A stretch of DNA of 64,000 nt, taken from contig NZ_CP092831.1 in NCBI RefSeq assembly GCF_022531965.1, positions 648,001 to 712,000 of the forward strand, read 5' to 3'. How positions within the stretch are numbered: the first letter of the stretch is position 1; each line of letters opens with the position of its first letter. Of the stretch, positions 52,101 to 60,395 are shown piece after piece. The position numbers and the translations under genes were made by a program. This DNA comes from Paenibacillus peoriae (GTDB taxonomy: Bacteria > Bacillota > Bacilli > Paenibacillales > Paenibacillaceae). The notes beneath the pieces were generated by a model. That model searched no databases. It saw only the letters and a list, made by a program, of their open reading frames with translations, and was not told the origin of the DNA.

Positions 52101-52956
52101 ACTCAGCAAGGATGGAATTCGTGGAAGATACTCAAGCGACGCGAATTATATGGCCCAGGAGCAGGCTGGGGATTTTACTTATGAAGCTGAACTGAAGCTT
52201 GGCACGTCCGGCGGGGCTGGTTCACTTCTGTTCCGTGCAAGCGAGGATGGGCACAGCGGCTACTACCTGAATCTAGATCCTAACATGAAGTCTATTCGCC
52301 TGTTCTACAAAATAGATGGACGATTCGAGGAACGACAGGTTCTGGCGAAAGTCCCGGCCTTCATCCAGCGAGGCCAAACCTATAAAATAAAGATTCAAGC
52401 GGAAGGCCCGCATATCGTGGTACATATGGGAGGACTGAAAATAATGGATCTGAAGGATGGGACCTTTGCCGAAGGTCATTTCGGACTTCATGTCTTTGGC
52501 GGCTCTGTCTCTTATCAGAATGTAAATGTGACAGGAGGGAAACCGGCCAAGTTGAGGGTATCAAGCCTCGTGAACGTAGCATTCCAAAAATCCATATATA
52601 CAGCCCGCCTGGCAAATGGCGAAGCAGTTAGTGTACAGGATGCAAATGAAGCCTCGGATCAAAAATGGGTGTTTGTGCCGACCGGAGATGATGCAGGTTC
52701 CTATTCCATCCGAACGACCTCCGGACAGGCGCTGGATCTGGACGCGGAGCACAATAAAATTCAGCTCTATTCTTATTTGGGCTACAATAATCAGCGGTGG
52801 ATTGTCCACAAAAATAGGGATGGTTCGGTTGTCATTATCTCAGTTTATCATAATAGGGCTTTGACCATATCCGAGGATGGTTCAAAGCTTACGTTAGAGA
52901 CTCCTCCAACGGATGAAATGCGACGAAATAGGTGGAAAGTAAGCTCTGATTTTTAG
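49144..52956 (+). CDS. Secreted multidomain GH32 fructanase (levanase/inulinase type)
   Basis: A 1270-residue secreted enzyme. Signal peptide (about 1-27, ILMVMAIIMTSSGVYA). Two concanavalin/laminin-G-like modules (about 45-222, 225-385). GH32 domain from about 388: nucleophile motif YASDPNG (family WMNDPNG, here with changed flank), FRDPK near 532 and acid/base E in WECPDLF near 584. The GH32 C-terminal beta-sandwich ends near 877. A Big-2-like domain (about 880-965), a third laminin-G-like module (970-1132) and a ricin-type beta-trefoil (1138-1270) follow. No anchor is present. It probably cleaves levan or inulin. GGAGGG precedes the ATG. Confidence 0.94.
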   Translation: MKKKFKAVLHILMVMAIIMTSSGVYAASPDTGWAARAEGNTVKSEKEGLSIFENVINLNTNLTGWQVKGNGKWGDAAEGLLLTSDPQEDVMAISETIADDFLYEADVMIKDMQADASLLFRSNEDGLNSYMLQIAPQSGIIRLKDAGSGAGKLNEEHPVSLKKGEIYHLKVKAEGASLKVYWGTQYKPVIDVQDSSYRSGRLGLHVWDGSALFQNITVSDLKGNLGLVLVKKGQWQPDLSGQKGTSVNQSKAQQIYSRQAADFVYEGTIVFRSDAAAALAFRSSTDGTRGYEATLVKEGEQVRVSLTKADGTAIAGSERPYPSLAGAKHYMEVKAMGNRIQVFVDGYTPPAIDVTDHSYSTGNAGLVVKKGSAYFQDAYVTESNNYYTETYRPQYHYTPIRGYASDPNGLVYFEGEYHLFHQDGGTWAHAVSKDMLSWKRLPIALPWNDYGHIWSGSAVADVTNTSGLFTDSGGKGLIAYYTSYNPDGPNGNQRIGLAYSKDQGRTWHYAKNRPIVVENPGKNGEEPGGWDFRDPKVIRDDEHNRWVMVVSGGDHIRFFTSANLLDWTLTDNWGYGDYVRGGVWECPDLFPLVVQETSEKKWVLMISTGANSATGGSDSEYFVGSLTAEGKFVNDNPAGKVLRTDFGKEYYASMSFSDMTDGRRVMLAWMSNWDYPFAFPTSGWKGGLTVPREVALVMTPDGLRLAQGPIKEMEHLRSRLFSVTDKMINPSSQNLLKGLVSGAYEIEAELEIPAGSNVTEFGFNLREGVNQKTVVGYKPGESKLFVDRSASGATDFSNLFTTRHETGMKAENKRIQMRILVDESSVEVFANGGKVVFSEVIFPDPASREMSFYNQGGNVKIVSLSVNKLGSVWNSDNDSPLRIAMDTGDRELGIGQSETLRAAVENGPGNGVHPLEWKSSNAKVVGIKGAGASQATLMAKKEGESVITVSTPNGKASASLLVKVSGGEFHTSLSGWTPDPSMASWVLSKDGIRGRYSSDANYMAQEQAGDFTYEAELKLGTSGGAGSLLFRASEDGHSGYYLNLDPNMKSIRLFYKIDGRFEERQVLAKVPAFIQRGQTYKIKIQAEGPHIVVHMGGLKIMDLKDGTFAEGHFGLHVFGGSVSYQNVNVTGGKPAKLRVSSLVNVAFQKSIYTARLANGEAVSVQDANEASDQKWVFVPTGDDAGSYSIRTTSGQALDLDAEHNKIQLYSYLGYNNQRWIVHKNRDGSVVIISVYHNRALTISEDGSKLTLETPPTDEMRRNRWKVSSDF

Positions 52957-52969
52957 TTCTATCCTGTAG

Positions 52970-53003
52970 AAAAGCCCCTTCGCTTGGCGTAGAGGGGCTT
53001 TTG
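52970..53003 (+). terminator. Terminator of the fructanase gene
   Basis: AAAAGCCCCT pairs with AGGGGCTTTT, with a 13-base loop. Confidence 0.85.
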
Positions 53004-53537
53004 GCAAAAGGCGGATTTGTTATTGTGTTCATGCAGCTTCAGCTTACTTCTGTCAGGTTAGGAAAATCAATTTCTTGCTGGTCAGGAAAGCGTCGAGCTT
53101 CTTTCGCTTTTCGTATCGCCAGCGAGTGATAGAGACTGAGTGATAGAGACATATGAACAAGACCCGTTGAGATGTCCATGCTGCAAGCACCAGATGTTGC
53201 TTGTGGTGATTTGGCATGCCGATTTGGACGGATTTATTATTATGTGCAACGAGAATATAAAAAATCAAAAGAAATGGTGAATAATAAATGATGATAAACC
53301 ACGAGGCCAAGGGAACGAATAGGATAAAATGAAATGGATTTGTAGGAGCCAAGGGAAAAGAGCTTTAGGTATGGATAGACTTTGTGTGGAATGTGGGACG
53401 GAATCGAATAAACCAAACATAACTTAACGATGGGGGCATTATTAATGAATATGGATGATGAGAAATTACTGTAGTGCTTTCAGAATGAGACTTTTCCCCT
53501 TGTAAGAAACAATTTTTAGACAGGGGAATGATGTACT

Positions 53538-53835
53538 TTGAAAATTTCAGATCGAGTATTAAGGCTTTATCTAAATCACATTTGCTTGGATTTGTGGCGG
53601 GGCCTTACGGCGGTAAAAAGCACTATGACTAAGACGAAAGCCTCCAAGTGGGGAGTATTATTCTTCTGATGACAATACCTTTGATTATCAGGGCAAAGCT
53701 AACCCTCAGGACCATCCGGCAATTTTAAGTCACTTTATCGATTGGGAGTGGTTTTTCTTAGGTTGTGGGAACGATAGAGTCAATGGTTCTTCGGCCTTTG
53801 ATGAAAGTGTTGAGTTCATTATTTTAGAGTTATAA
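53538..53835 (+). pseudogene. Relic of an unrecognised gene
   Basis: TTG 53538 opens MKISDRVLRLYLNHICLDLW, soon lost to stops. A later frame reads YSSDDNTFDYQGKANPQDHP then LSHFIDWEWFFLGCGNDRVN to a stop at 53835. These read as one protein with two shifts. The 53,004-53,537 stretch before it shows no gene. Confidence 0.4.
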
Positions 53836-53838
53836 CAA

Positions 53839-54042
53839 ATGGGTAAAAAGAAGCCCATTATCGTCGATACCTTTATGGAACCAGCATTTTTAAGAGGAAT
53901 TTCTGCCTACAACCAGGTTTTCTTTGTGTTTGCCGAAGATGGACTAATTCGATCAGAGTATTTAGAACGAGATCACCTGAGAGGCATGGAGGATTTATTT
54001 CCTGTTTTATTTATCCACAATGTACAAGAAGTGAAACACTAA
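53839..54042 (+). CDS. Possible small protein or gene fragment, 67 residues
   Basis: The frame starts MGKKKPIIVDTFMEPAFLRG three bases after the relic's stop. It has no clear ribosome site and no recognised family. It probably belongs to the same decayed unit. Nothing is seen in 54,043-54,270. Confidence 0.35.
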   Translation: MGKKKPIIVDTFMEPAFLRGISAYNQVFFVFAEDGLIRSEYLERDHLRGMEDLFPVLFIHNVQEVKH

Positions 54043-54274
54043 ATACAGTTGTTAAAGCTTCAAATCACTACCTACAATAAGCACAGCAATGTGAATTAAA
54101 ATGTTTTATGAAAACATCTGAGTCAAATAAAAATGGAATATTATCGGCAATCGAAAACATTTTGGTCTGTCTTAAATACAAGGAGCTACTACATAGGATA
54201 GTAGTAGTTTCCTTTTGATTAAACTCCCTCGATATGATTTAGTTTCCTCACTTCACTTTCCAAGGAATAACTAA

Positions 54275-54313
54275 AAAGGTGTCCAGCGACCCTAGGATCG
54301 TCGGGACACCTTT
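54275..54313 (-). terminator. Terminator of the fructokinase-LacI transcript
   Basis: AAAGGTGTCC pairs with GGACACCTTT. On the minus strand the T run follows the stem, just after the fructokinase stop. Confidence 0.85.
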
Positions 54314-54320
54314 GCTGTTC

Positions 54321-55316
54321 TTACAGTTCGATTTTTGTTTCACCCTGTTGCTCTATGAAATGCTTAACTTCTTCCAACGATGGCAAGGCTGCAATCGCTC
54401 CAACTTTAGTGCACACGATAGCGCCGACTTGATTGGCAAGTGTTATAAATTCCTGCTGTTGCTCCCAATCGGAGGTAAATGCCTTGGGCTGACTCAGCTG
54501 GCTGATTTGATACAGCATAGCTCCGACGAAGGCATCACCGGCACCGGTAGAATCGATCGATTTAACAGTAATACTGCTGATTAGCGAACGGGAGGTACCG
54601 CTTGAGATGAGAGTACCTTCTTTCCCCAAGGTAACTGCCACCGTTTTGGCTCCCAACCCATGCAAAAGATCCAATGAAGCATTGCGGTCAGTCAGCCCCG
54701 TAATGATATTTAATTCCTCTTCGCTTACCTTTACGAAATCTGCATTGTGTATTCCTCTTCTGGACAATGTTATAAACTCCTCCAGCCTATCTTTCCAGAG
54801 GTCCCCCCGGTAATTGGGATCAAAGGAGGTAAATTGCCCATTGGCTTTCGCTTCGTCCAATAAAGACAAATACGCTTCCCGGAAAGGATCGGCGAGCAAG
54901 GCCGTTGCCGAGCCAAAATGCAGAATGGCAGCCTGTCGAGTCCATTCTCTATCAATGTCCTGCAGAGACAGCTGACGGTCAGCTCCGCGGTTGAACACGA
55001 AATCCCGTTCGCCGTTAGCGGCAAGGGAAACAAAGGCCAGTGTAGTCGGTGTTTCCGGATCAAAAAGAAGCATGGAAGTATCCACATGCTGCTCCTCCAG
55101 CGTTTGCTTCAGGTAGATACCGAAGGGATCAGCACCGATTTTCCCCAAGAATGACGCTTTTCCTCCGAGTTTGGCTACGGCTGCGCTTACATTTGCCGGA
55201 GCACCGCCAGCCTGCTTGGAGAAATGCTGACCCTTGGCAAGATTAACATCAATATCCGTGCAGAAAAAATCAATGAGCAACTCGCCCACACAAAGAACCG
55301 TTCTGTCATTTTTCAC
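54321..55316 (-). CDS. PfkB-family fructokinase
   Basis: It phosphorylates fructose with ATP in the cytoplasm. The 331-residue protein has the PfkB signatures [16 protein letters not shown] near the N-terminus and [13 protein letters not shown] (catalytic Asp) near 250-262. [11 protein letters not shown] is the usual start. GTG 55316 has AAGAGGTG upstream. It lies 22 bases after the LacI gene on the same strand, one operon. It would take fructose released by the GH32 enzyme into fructose 6-phosphate. Confidence 0.93.
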   Translation of the reverse strand: MKNDRTVLCVGELLIDFFCTDIDVNLAKGQHFSKQAGGAPANVSAAVAKLGGKASFLGKIGADPFGIYLKQTLEEQHVDTSMLLFDPETPTTLAFVSLAANGERDFVFNRGADRQLSLQDIDREWTRQAAILHFGSATALLADPFREAYLSLLDEAKANGQFTSFDPNYRGDLWKDRLEEFITLSRRGIHNADFVKVSEEELNIITGLTDRNASLDLLHGLGAKTVAVTLGKEGTLISSGTSRSLISSITVKSIDSTGAGDAFVGAMLYQISQLSQPKAFTSDWEQQQEFITLANQVGAIVCTKVGAIAALPSLEEVKHFIEQQGETKIEL

Positions 55317-55338
55317 TTTGATTCACCTCTTGGTAGAT

Positions 55339-56373
55339 TTAGTTTAGAACAGGGGTCGAGTCCCGGTATACGATATCCGTTGCAACATGAGTCACTCGGT
55401 ATGGCATGGTATTGTCTTTGATTCTGGACAATAACATTTCGGCTGAAATAATACCCATCTGACTACTGTAAATATGCACGGTTGTAAGATGAGGCTCGAC
55501 AACCCGGGATTCCGAAGCATCATCGAACCCGCAGACAGCAACATCTTCTGGGACTTTAATCCCTTTGTTTTTTAAAGATTTGATCACGTTGATGGCAATG
55601 AAATCATTGGCGCAAATAAAGACGGAGGGACACTCCCTCAGAGCATCCAACTGCTGTTCCATCCAGTTCTCCTCTATAAAGAAGTTGCGGTCAGGCGCTA
55701 CAATGCTATGGGCAGGATCTACGGCGATTCCTGCTTCTGCTAAGGCCCTATTAAATCCGGTCCAGCGTTCATTGAAGCTTTTGCAGTGATTGTAATCGCC
55801 TACAAAACCGAAGCTTTCATAGCCATGATCGATTAATTTCCGGGTAACACAGTATGTGCTGTGTTCATTTTCCATTAATACCAGATCCGCCTTCAATTCT
55901 GGATACATCATATCCGCAGCGCAATCAATAAAAATGGTTGGGATGCAAAGATCTGTGATCAGCTTGCTGTATTCCTTGCTGAACATTTCGATGCAGAAAA
56001 TGCCAGCCACATTCGAAGGTTCAAAATTGCCGGGTAGGGTCATCGAATTGATATCATTCTCACGGACAAAATAAATGGATAAAGTATAGCCCTGTTTGCT
56101 GATTTCCTTCTCCAGTCCGCTGATCAACAAAGATCCAAAGTGTGAGCTATTAGGAAGATTACAGGTCAAAAGTGCGATATTGCCTTGTTTTTCAGAAGCT
56201 GTTTCCATATAAGAAAATTGTTTGTATTTAAGCTCCATTGCTTTTTTGACCACCTTGTCCCTAGTAACGGTGGGGATACTCTCCACTCCATTAAGCGCCT
56301 TGGATGCAGTGTTTCTGGAAATTCCCAAGGCATCAGCGATATCTTGTATCGTAACCTTTGACTTTCTCGTCAT
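55339..56373 (-). CDS. LacI-family regulator 2 of the fructan module
   Basis: A 344-residue protein. The helix-turn-helix is VTIQDIADALGISRNTASKA. The effector domain has GFVGDYNHCKSFNERWTGFN and GFDDASESRVVEPHLTTVHI, closely parallel to regulator 1 (GFIGDHNHCRSFYERWLGYD). I chose ATG 56373 (AAGGTG upstream). It is divergent from the importer operon and probably represses it in the absence of fructo-oligosaccharides. Confidence 0.94.
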   Translation of the reverse strand: MTRKSKVTIQDIADALGISRNTASKALNGVESIPTVTRDKVVKKAMELKYKQFSYMETASEKQGNIALLTCNLPNSSHFGSLLISGLEKEISKQGYTLSIYFVRENDINSMTLPGNFEPSNVAGIFCIEMFSKEYSKLITDLCIPTIFIDCAADMMYPELKADLVLMENEHSTYCVTRKLIDHGYESFGFVGDYNHCKSFNERWTGFNRALAEAGIAVDPAHSIVAPDRNFFIEENWMEQQLDALRECPSVFICANDFIAINVIKSLKNKGIKVPEDVAVCGFDDASESRVVEPHLTTVHIYSSQMGIISAEMLLSRIKDNTMPYRVTHVATDIVYRDSTPVLN

Positions 56374-56452
56374 ATTGTTCACCTTATTCTCCGAATTAAG
56401 ATTCTTCATATTTCTAAATATATAGTATTTTCATGTTTTTAACAATGTATTT

Positions 56453-56467
56453 ATTCAAATGAACAAT
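56453..56467. promoter_or_regulatory. Candidate operator upstream of regulator 2
   Basis: ATTCAAATGAACAAT, 80 bases upstream of the regulator start; shares TTCAAATG with sites at 47898 and 56623. Confidence 0.45.
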
Positions 56468-56577
56468 AAAGGTTTACGTTTGTTTATTTATATTGTGTAT
56501 TTTTGATGTATTTTTGCTAAAAACATTATAATTATCTTGAAATACGCTTTTTGAATGAATTTTTCACCCGAATTATA

Positions 56578-56638
56578 TTGACTAATTAAATGTACATCTG
56601 ATAAATTGTAAGAGTGAAATATGTTCAAATGTAAATTG
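56578..56638 (+). promoter_or_regulatory. Promoter and operator of the fructan importer operon
   Basis: TTGACT (56578-56583), a 17-base spacer and ATAAAT (56601-56606) form a plausible promoter. GTTCAAATGTAAATTG (56623-56638) lies just past the start point, a roadblock position for a LacI repressor. The stretch 56,639-56,804 is the leader and shows no gene. Confidence 0.55.
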
Positions 56639-56804
56639 TAAGCCCATTCATTTTGGGAATGTGTAAAATTCTCGTTCTGTTGGAGGTGTGGATATTACAA
56701 GCAAGTATTTGAAAAACATCTTGGTTAATTATGTCAGAGAGATGACATAACATGGCTTATATTTTGTGTCGTATAACAAGCCGTGAACAGTAGGAGGGAA
56801 AATA

Positions 56805-57764
56805 TTGGCAAATTCGATCATTCAAAAAAGGGGATTAAAGGCTTCAGAAACAAAAAAAAGAAACCATTGGTTAAGCTATATGCTTCGAAATTATATATTG
56901 TATTTGTTTCTGCTTCCGTCCATAATTCTTACCGTCATTTTCAAGTATGTTCCCATGTACGGCTCGATCATTGCGTTTAAAAATTTCAGCCCAAGAAAAG
57001 GCATCCTCGGCAGCGAATGGGTTGGATTTGAACATTTTCAGCGGTTTCTTTCATCACCAAATTTTTATGACATATTAATGAATACGCTTAAATTAAGCGC
57101 TTACGGTCTTATTCTCGGCTTCCCAGTACCCATCATTCTGGCCTTAATGCTAAATCTGGTCAGAGGAGCGAAGTTCAAGAAGAATATTCAGCTTATTGTA
57201 TACGCACCTAACTTCATCTCGGTTGTTGTTGTTGCCGGTATGCTGTTTGTTTTTCTATCGCCAGCTGGAATAGTGAACGCTTTGGTAACAACCTTCACCG
57301 GCAAGCCGATTGCTTTTATGACTGATCCTGCCTATTTCCGAACGGTATATATTTTGTCTGGTATATGGCAAACAGCGGGCTGGTCCTCTATCATTTATGT
57401 GGCCACCTTAGCCAATGTGGACCCGCAGTTGCATGACGCTGCAACAATTGATGGTGCTTCATTGATGAAGAGAATCTTCCACATTGATCTGCCAGCTCTT
57501 AAACCCGTCATGGCCGTCCTGTTCATTCTCGCTGCAGGAGGTATTATGTCGATCGGCTATGAAAAGGCTTACCTAATGCAGACGGCTCTGAACACACCTA
57601 CCTCGGAAATCATCGCGACTTACGTATACAAGGTGGGGTTGCAATCCGGCGATTATGCTTATTCTACGGCAATCGGGTTGTTCAATTCCGTAATTAATGT
57701 ATTCCTGTTGATTTTCGTAAATACCGTCGTCAAGAAGCTGAACGAAGGAGAAGGGCTGTATTAA
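56805..57764 (+). CDS. CUT1 ABC permease, LplB-like (fructan module)
   Basis: A 319-residue permease with about six helices and EAA-type motif DPQLHDAATIDGASLMKRIF. It starts at TTG 56805, nine bases after GGAGGG. It is homologous in layout to the permease at 13199. No ATPase gene is adjacent. Confidence 0.94.
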   Translation: MANSIIQKRGLKASETKKRNHWLSYMLRNYILYLFLLPSIILTVIFKYVPMYGSIIAFKNFSPRKGILGSEWVGFEHFQRFLSSPNFYDILMNTLKLSAYGLILGFPVPIILALMLNLVRGAKFKKNIQLIVYAPNFISVVVVAGMLFVFLSPAGIVNALVTTFTGKPIAFMTDPAYFRTVYILSGIWQTAGWSSIIYVATLANVDPQLHDAATIDGASLMKRIFHIDLPALKPVMAVLFILAAGGIMSIGYEKAYLMQTALNTPTSEIIATYVYKVGLQSGDYAYSTAIGLFNSVINVFLLIFVNTVVKKLNEGEGLY

Positions 57765-57778
57765 AGAAGGAGGTATTT

Positions 57779-58660
57779 ATGGATATTCATTACACCGGGA
57801 AGGACCGGATTCTGCTCATCATCAATTATATTCTACTTGGTTTGTTTGTTCTCGCTATTCTGTTACCGCTGGTTTATGTGGTGCTTTCGTCCTTTTTAAC
57901 TCCAAATACCCTGATTACCAAAGGGTTTGCCATTACATCATCAGACTGGACACTCACGGGATATGCCAAAATCCTAAGCAACAGTGCCATGATCCGCGGT
58001 TTTTTTAATGCTATTTTTTATTCAGCAGCCTTTGCGTTCGCAACCGTATTATTTTCCGTCTTCGCGGCTTATCCGCTTGCGGTTGAAGAGTTGGTAGGGA
58101 AACGGTCCATTATGATCTTTTTCCTGATAACGATGTTTTTCGGTGGCGGTCTGATTCCTACCTATCTGGTGATTAAGGATTTAGGCATGTTGAATACGGT
58201 CTGGGCCATTATTCTGCCCGGCTCGATCAGCGTATTCAATATTATTCTGGCAAAGACTTATTTCCAGGGACTTCCGAAAGAACTGTTCCAGGCGGCGAGT
58301 ATAGACGGAGCTTCCGAGCTCAGTATTTTCTTTAAAATCGTCCTGCCGCTTTCCAAGCCTATTATTTTTGTTCTAGCTTTATACGCTTTTGTCGGACAGT
58401 GGAATTCTTATTTCGACGCCATGATTTATCTGGATGATCCGAAGCTGTTTCCGCTTCAACTAGTACTGCGCTCCATTTTGATACAGAATCAGGTTCAGCC
58501 CGGCATGATTGCCGATGCGATGGCACAAGCGGAGCTTAAGAAATTGTCTGAAATGATTAAGTACTCTGCCATTGTCATATCAAGTTTGCCTTTGATTGTC
58601 ATGTATCCATTCTTCCAGAAGTATTTCGAAAAGGGTGTCATGGTAGGTTCGATCAAATAA
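57779..58660 (+). CDS. CUT1 ABC permease, LplC-like (fructan module)
   Basis: A 293-residue permease; EAA-type motif LPKELFQAASIDGASELSIF, C-terminus FFQKYFEKGVMVGSIK. GGAGG precedes the ATG. Fourteen bases separate it from the upstream permease. Confidence 0.94.
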   Translation: MDIHYTGKDRILLIINYILLGLFVLAILLPLVYVVLSSFLTPNTLITKGFAITSSDWTLTGYAKILSNSAMIRGFFNAIFYSAAFAFATVLFSVFAAYPLAVEELVGKRSIMIFFLITMFFGGGLIPTYLVIKDLGMLNTVWAIILPGSISVFNIILAKTYFQGLPKELFQAASIDGASELSIFFKIVLPLSKPIIFVLALYAFVGQWNSYFDAMIYLDDPKLFPLQLVLRSILIQNQVQPGMIADAMAQAELKKLSEMIKYSAIVISSLPLIVMYPFFQKYFEKGVMVGSIK

Positions 58661-58678
58661 CAAATCGGGGGAATAGAG

Positions 58679-60298
58679 ATGAAAAAAACATTACTAACCT
58701 TGTCTGTGTTGGCACTTTCTACTTCACTGCTTGCCGGATGCGGCGGTTCGGGCAATAATTCTGCGGCATCCGAAGATTACAAGCTGGAAAATGTTACTCT
58801 GCCGCTTAAAGAGAAAGTTACTTTGCATTTTATGACTCAAAGCTCGCCGCTGGCACCTTCCGATCCAAATGAAAAGTTGATTTATAAAAGACTGGAAGAA
58901 AAAACAGGGGTGCATATCGATTTTACCAACTTCACCTCCGATTCCTTCATTGAAAAAAGAAACCTTGCTGTTGCCAGTGGAGATCTTCCAGATGCCATAC
59001 TGGATGCCGGATATTCCGATTACGATTTGTTGAACCTCGGAAAGGATGGAACTATTATCCCTTTAGAGGATTTGATTCAAAAATATATGCCCAATCTGCA
59101 GAAGGTATTAAAGGAAGCGCCTGAGTACAGATCCATGATAACCGCACAGGACGGGCACATTTATGCCTTTCCTTGGATTGAAGAACTGGGTTCTGAGAAG
59201 GAGAGCATTCATTCTGTAAACGACATGCCATGGATCAATGTGGAGTGGCTGAAAAAGCTGGGACTTAAAATGCCAAAAACCACCGAGGATTTAAAAAAAG
59301 TTCTGCTCGCATTTAAAAATGGCGACCCTAACGGAAATGGCCAAGCGGATGAAATCCCGCTGTCCTTTATGCTCAATAACGGCAATGAGGACCTGAATTT
59401 TCTGTTCGGATCATTCGGTCTTGGGGACAACGGCGATCATACGGTAGTGACCAATGAGGGGAAAGTGGTCTTCACTGCCGATCAGGACGGTTACAAAGAG
59501 GGGATTAAATATCTTAATGAGCTGTATAAACTGAACCTGATCGACGAGGAATCATTCGAGCAGGATTATAACACGTATCTAGCCAAAGGTCAGAGTGAAA
59601 GATATGGCCTCTACTTCCAATGGGATAAGGCGAATATTTCAGGAGACAACGATAAATATGAACTGATGAATCCGCTCGCCGGACCAAGCGGTGAAGTCAA
59701 TGTGACCCGCACGAACAATCTCGGCTTTGACCGGGGGAGAATGGTGATTACCAGTGACAACCAAAATCTCGAGCTTACGGCAAAATGGATTGACCAGCTG
59801 TATGATCCTATCCAGTCCGTGCAAGACAACTGGGGTACCTACGGCGACAAAACTCAGCAGAACATTTTTGAATACGATGAAGCGAGTCATATGCTGAAGC
59901 ATCTTCCGCTTAAGGGAACGGCCCCTGTCGAGCTACGGCAAAAAACGAACATCGGTGGTCCATTAGCAATTCTTGACGAGTATTACGGAACGGTTACGAC
60001 TAAGCCCGATGATGCAGTGGGACGGCTTAAGCTCATGAAGGAAAGACTCGTTCCTTATATGAAGGCTGACCATAATTTCCCGAAAGTCTTCTTCTCTCTG
60101 GAGGATCAGAAGCAGATCTCCACATTGGAAACCGATTTGTTTGCTTACGTTAACCGCAAGCGGGCGGAATGGATCAAGACGGGTAAAGTGGAAGAAGAAT
60201 GGGCCGAATATAAAGCCGAGCTGTCCAGACTGGGGCTAGATAAATGGCTGGAAATCAAACAGAAAGGCTATGACAGATATCTCAAAGATCAAAGCTGA
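58679..60298 (+). CDS. CUT1 sugar-binding lipoprotein (fructan module)
   Basis: A 539-residue lipoprotein with lipobox SLLAGC (Cys21). The body starts VTLHFMTQSSPLAPSDPNEK. It is expected to bind fructo-oligosaccharides released outside, from its context between LacI and GH32 genes. GGGGGAA precedes the ATG. Confidence 0.93.
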   Translation: MKKTLLTLSVLALSTSLLAGCGGSGNNSAASEDYKLENVTLPLKEKVTLHFMTQSSPLAPSDPNEKLIYKRLEEKTGVHIDFTNFTSDSFIEKRNLAVASGDLPDAILDAGYSDYDLLNLGKDGTIIPLEDLIQKYMPNLQKVLKEAPEYRSMITAQDGHIYAFPWIEELGSEKESIHSVNDMPWINVEWLKKLGLKMPKTTEDLKKVLLAFKNGDPNGNGQADEIPLSFMLNNGNEDLNFLFGSFGLGDNGDHTVVTNEGKVVFTADQDGYKEGIKYLNELYKLNLIDEESFEQDYNTYLAKGQSERYGLYFQWDKANISGDNDKYELMNPLAGPSGEVNVTRTNNLGFDRGRMVITSDNQNLELTAKWIDQLYDPIQSVQDNWGTYGDKTQQNIFEYDEASHMLKHLPLKGTAPVELRQKTNIGGPLAILDEYYGTVTTKPDDAVGRLKLMKERLVPYMKADHNFPKVFFSLEDQKQISTLETDLFAYVNRKRAEWIKTGKVEEEWAEYKAELSRLGLDKWLEIKQKGYDRYLKDQS

Positions 60299-60395
60299 AA
60301 CATTTAAATGGTAGTATTTCAAATTCATTTGCAAACGAGCAACTCAAATTATTATGTTAAATACCTTATCAACAATCAAGAGGAGAGCGGATACT

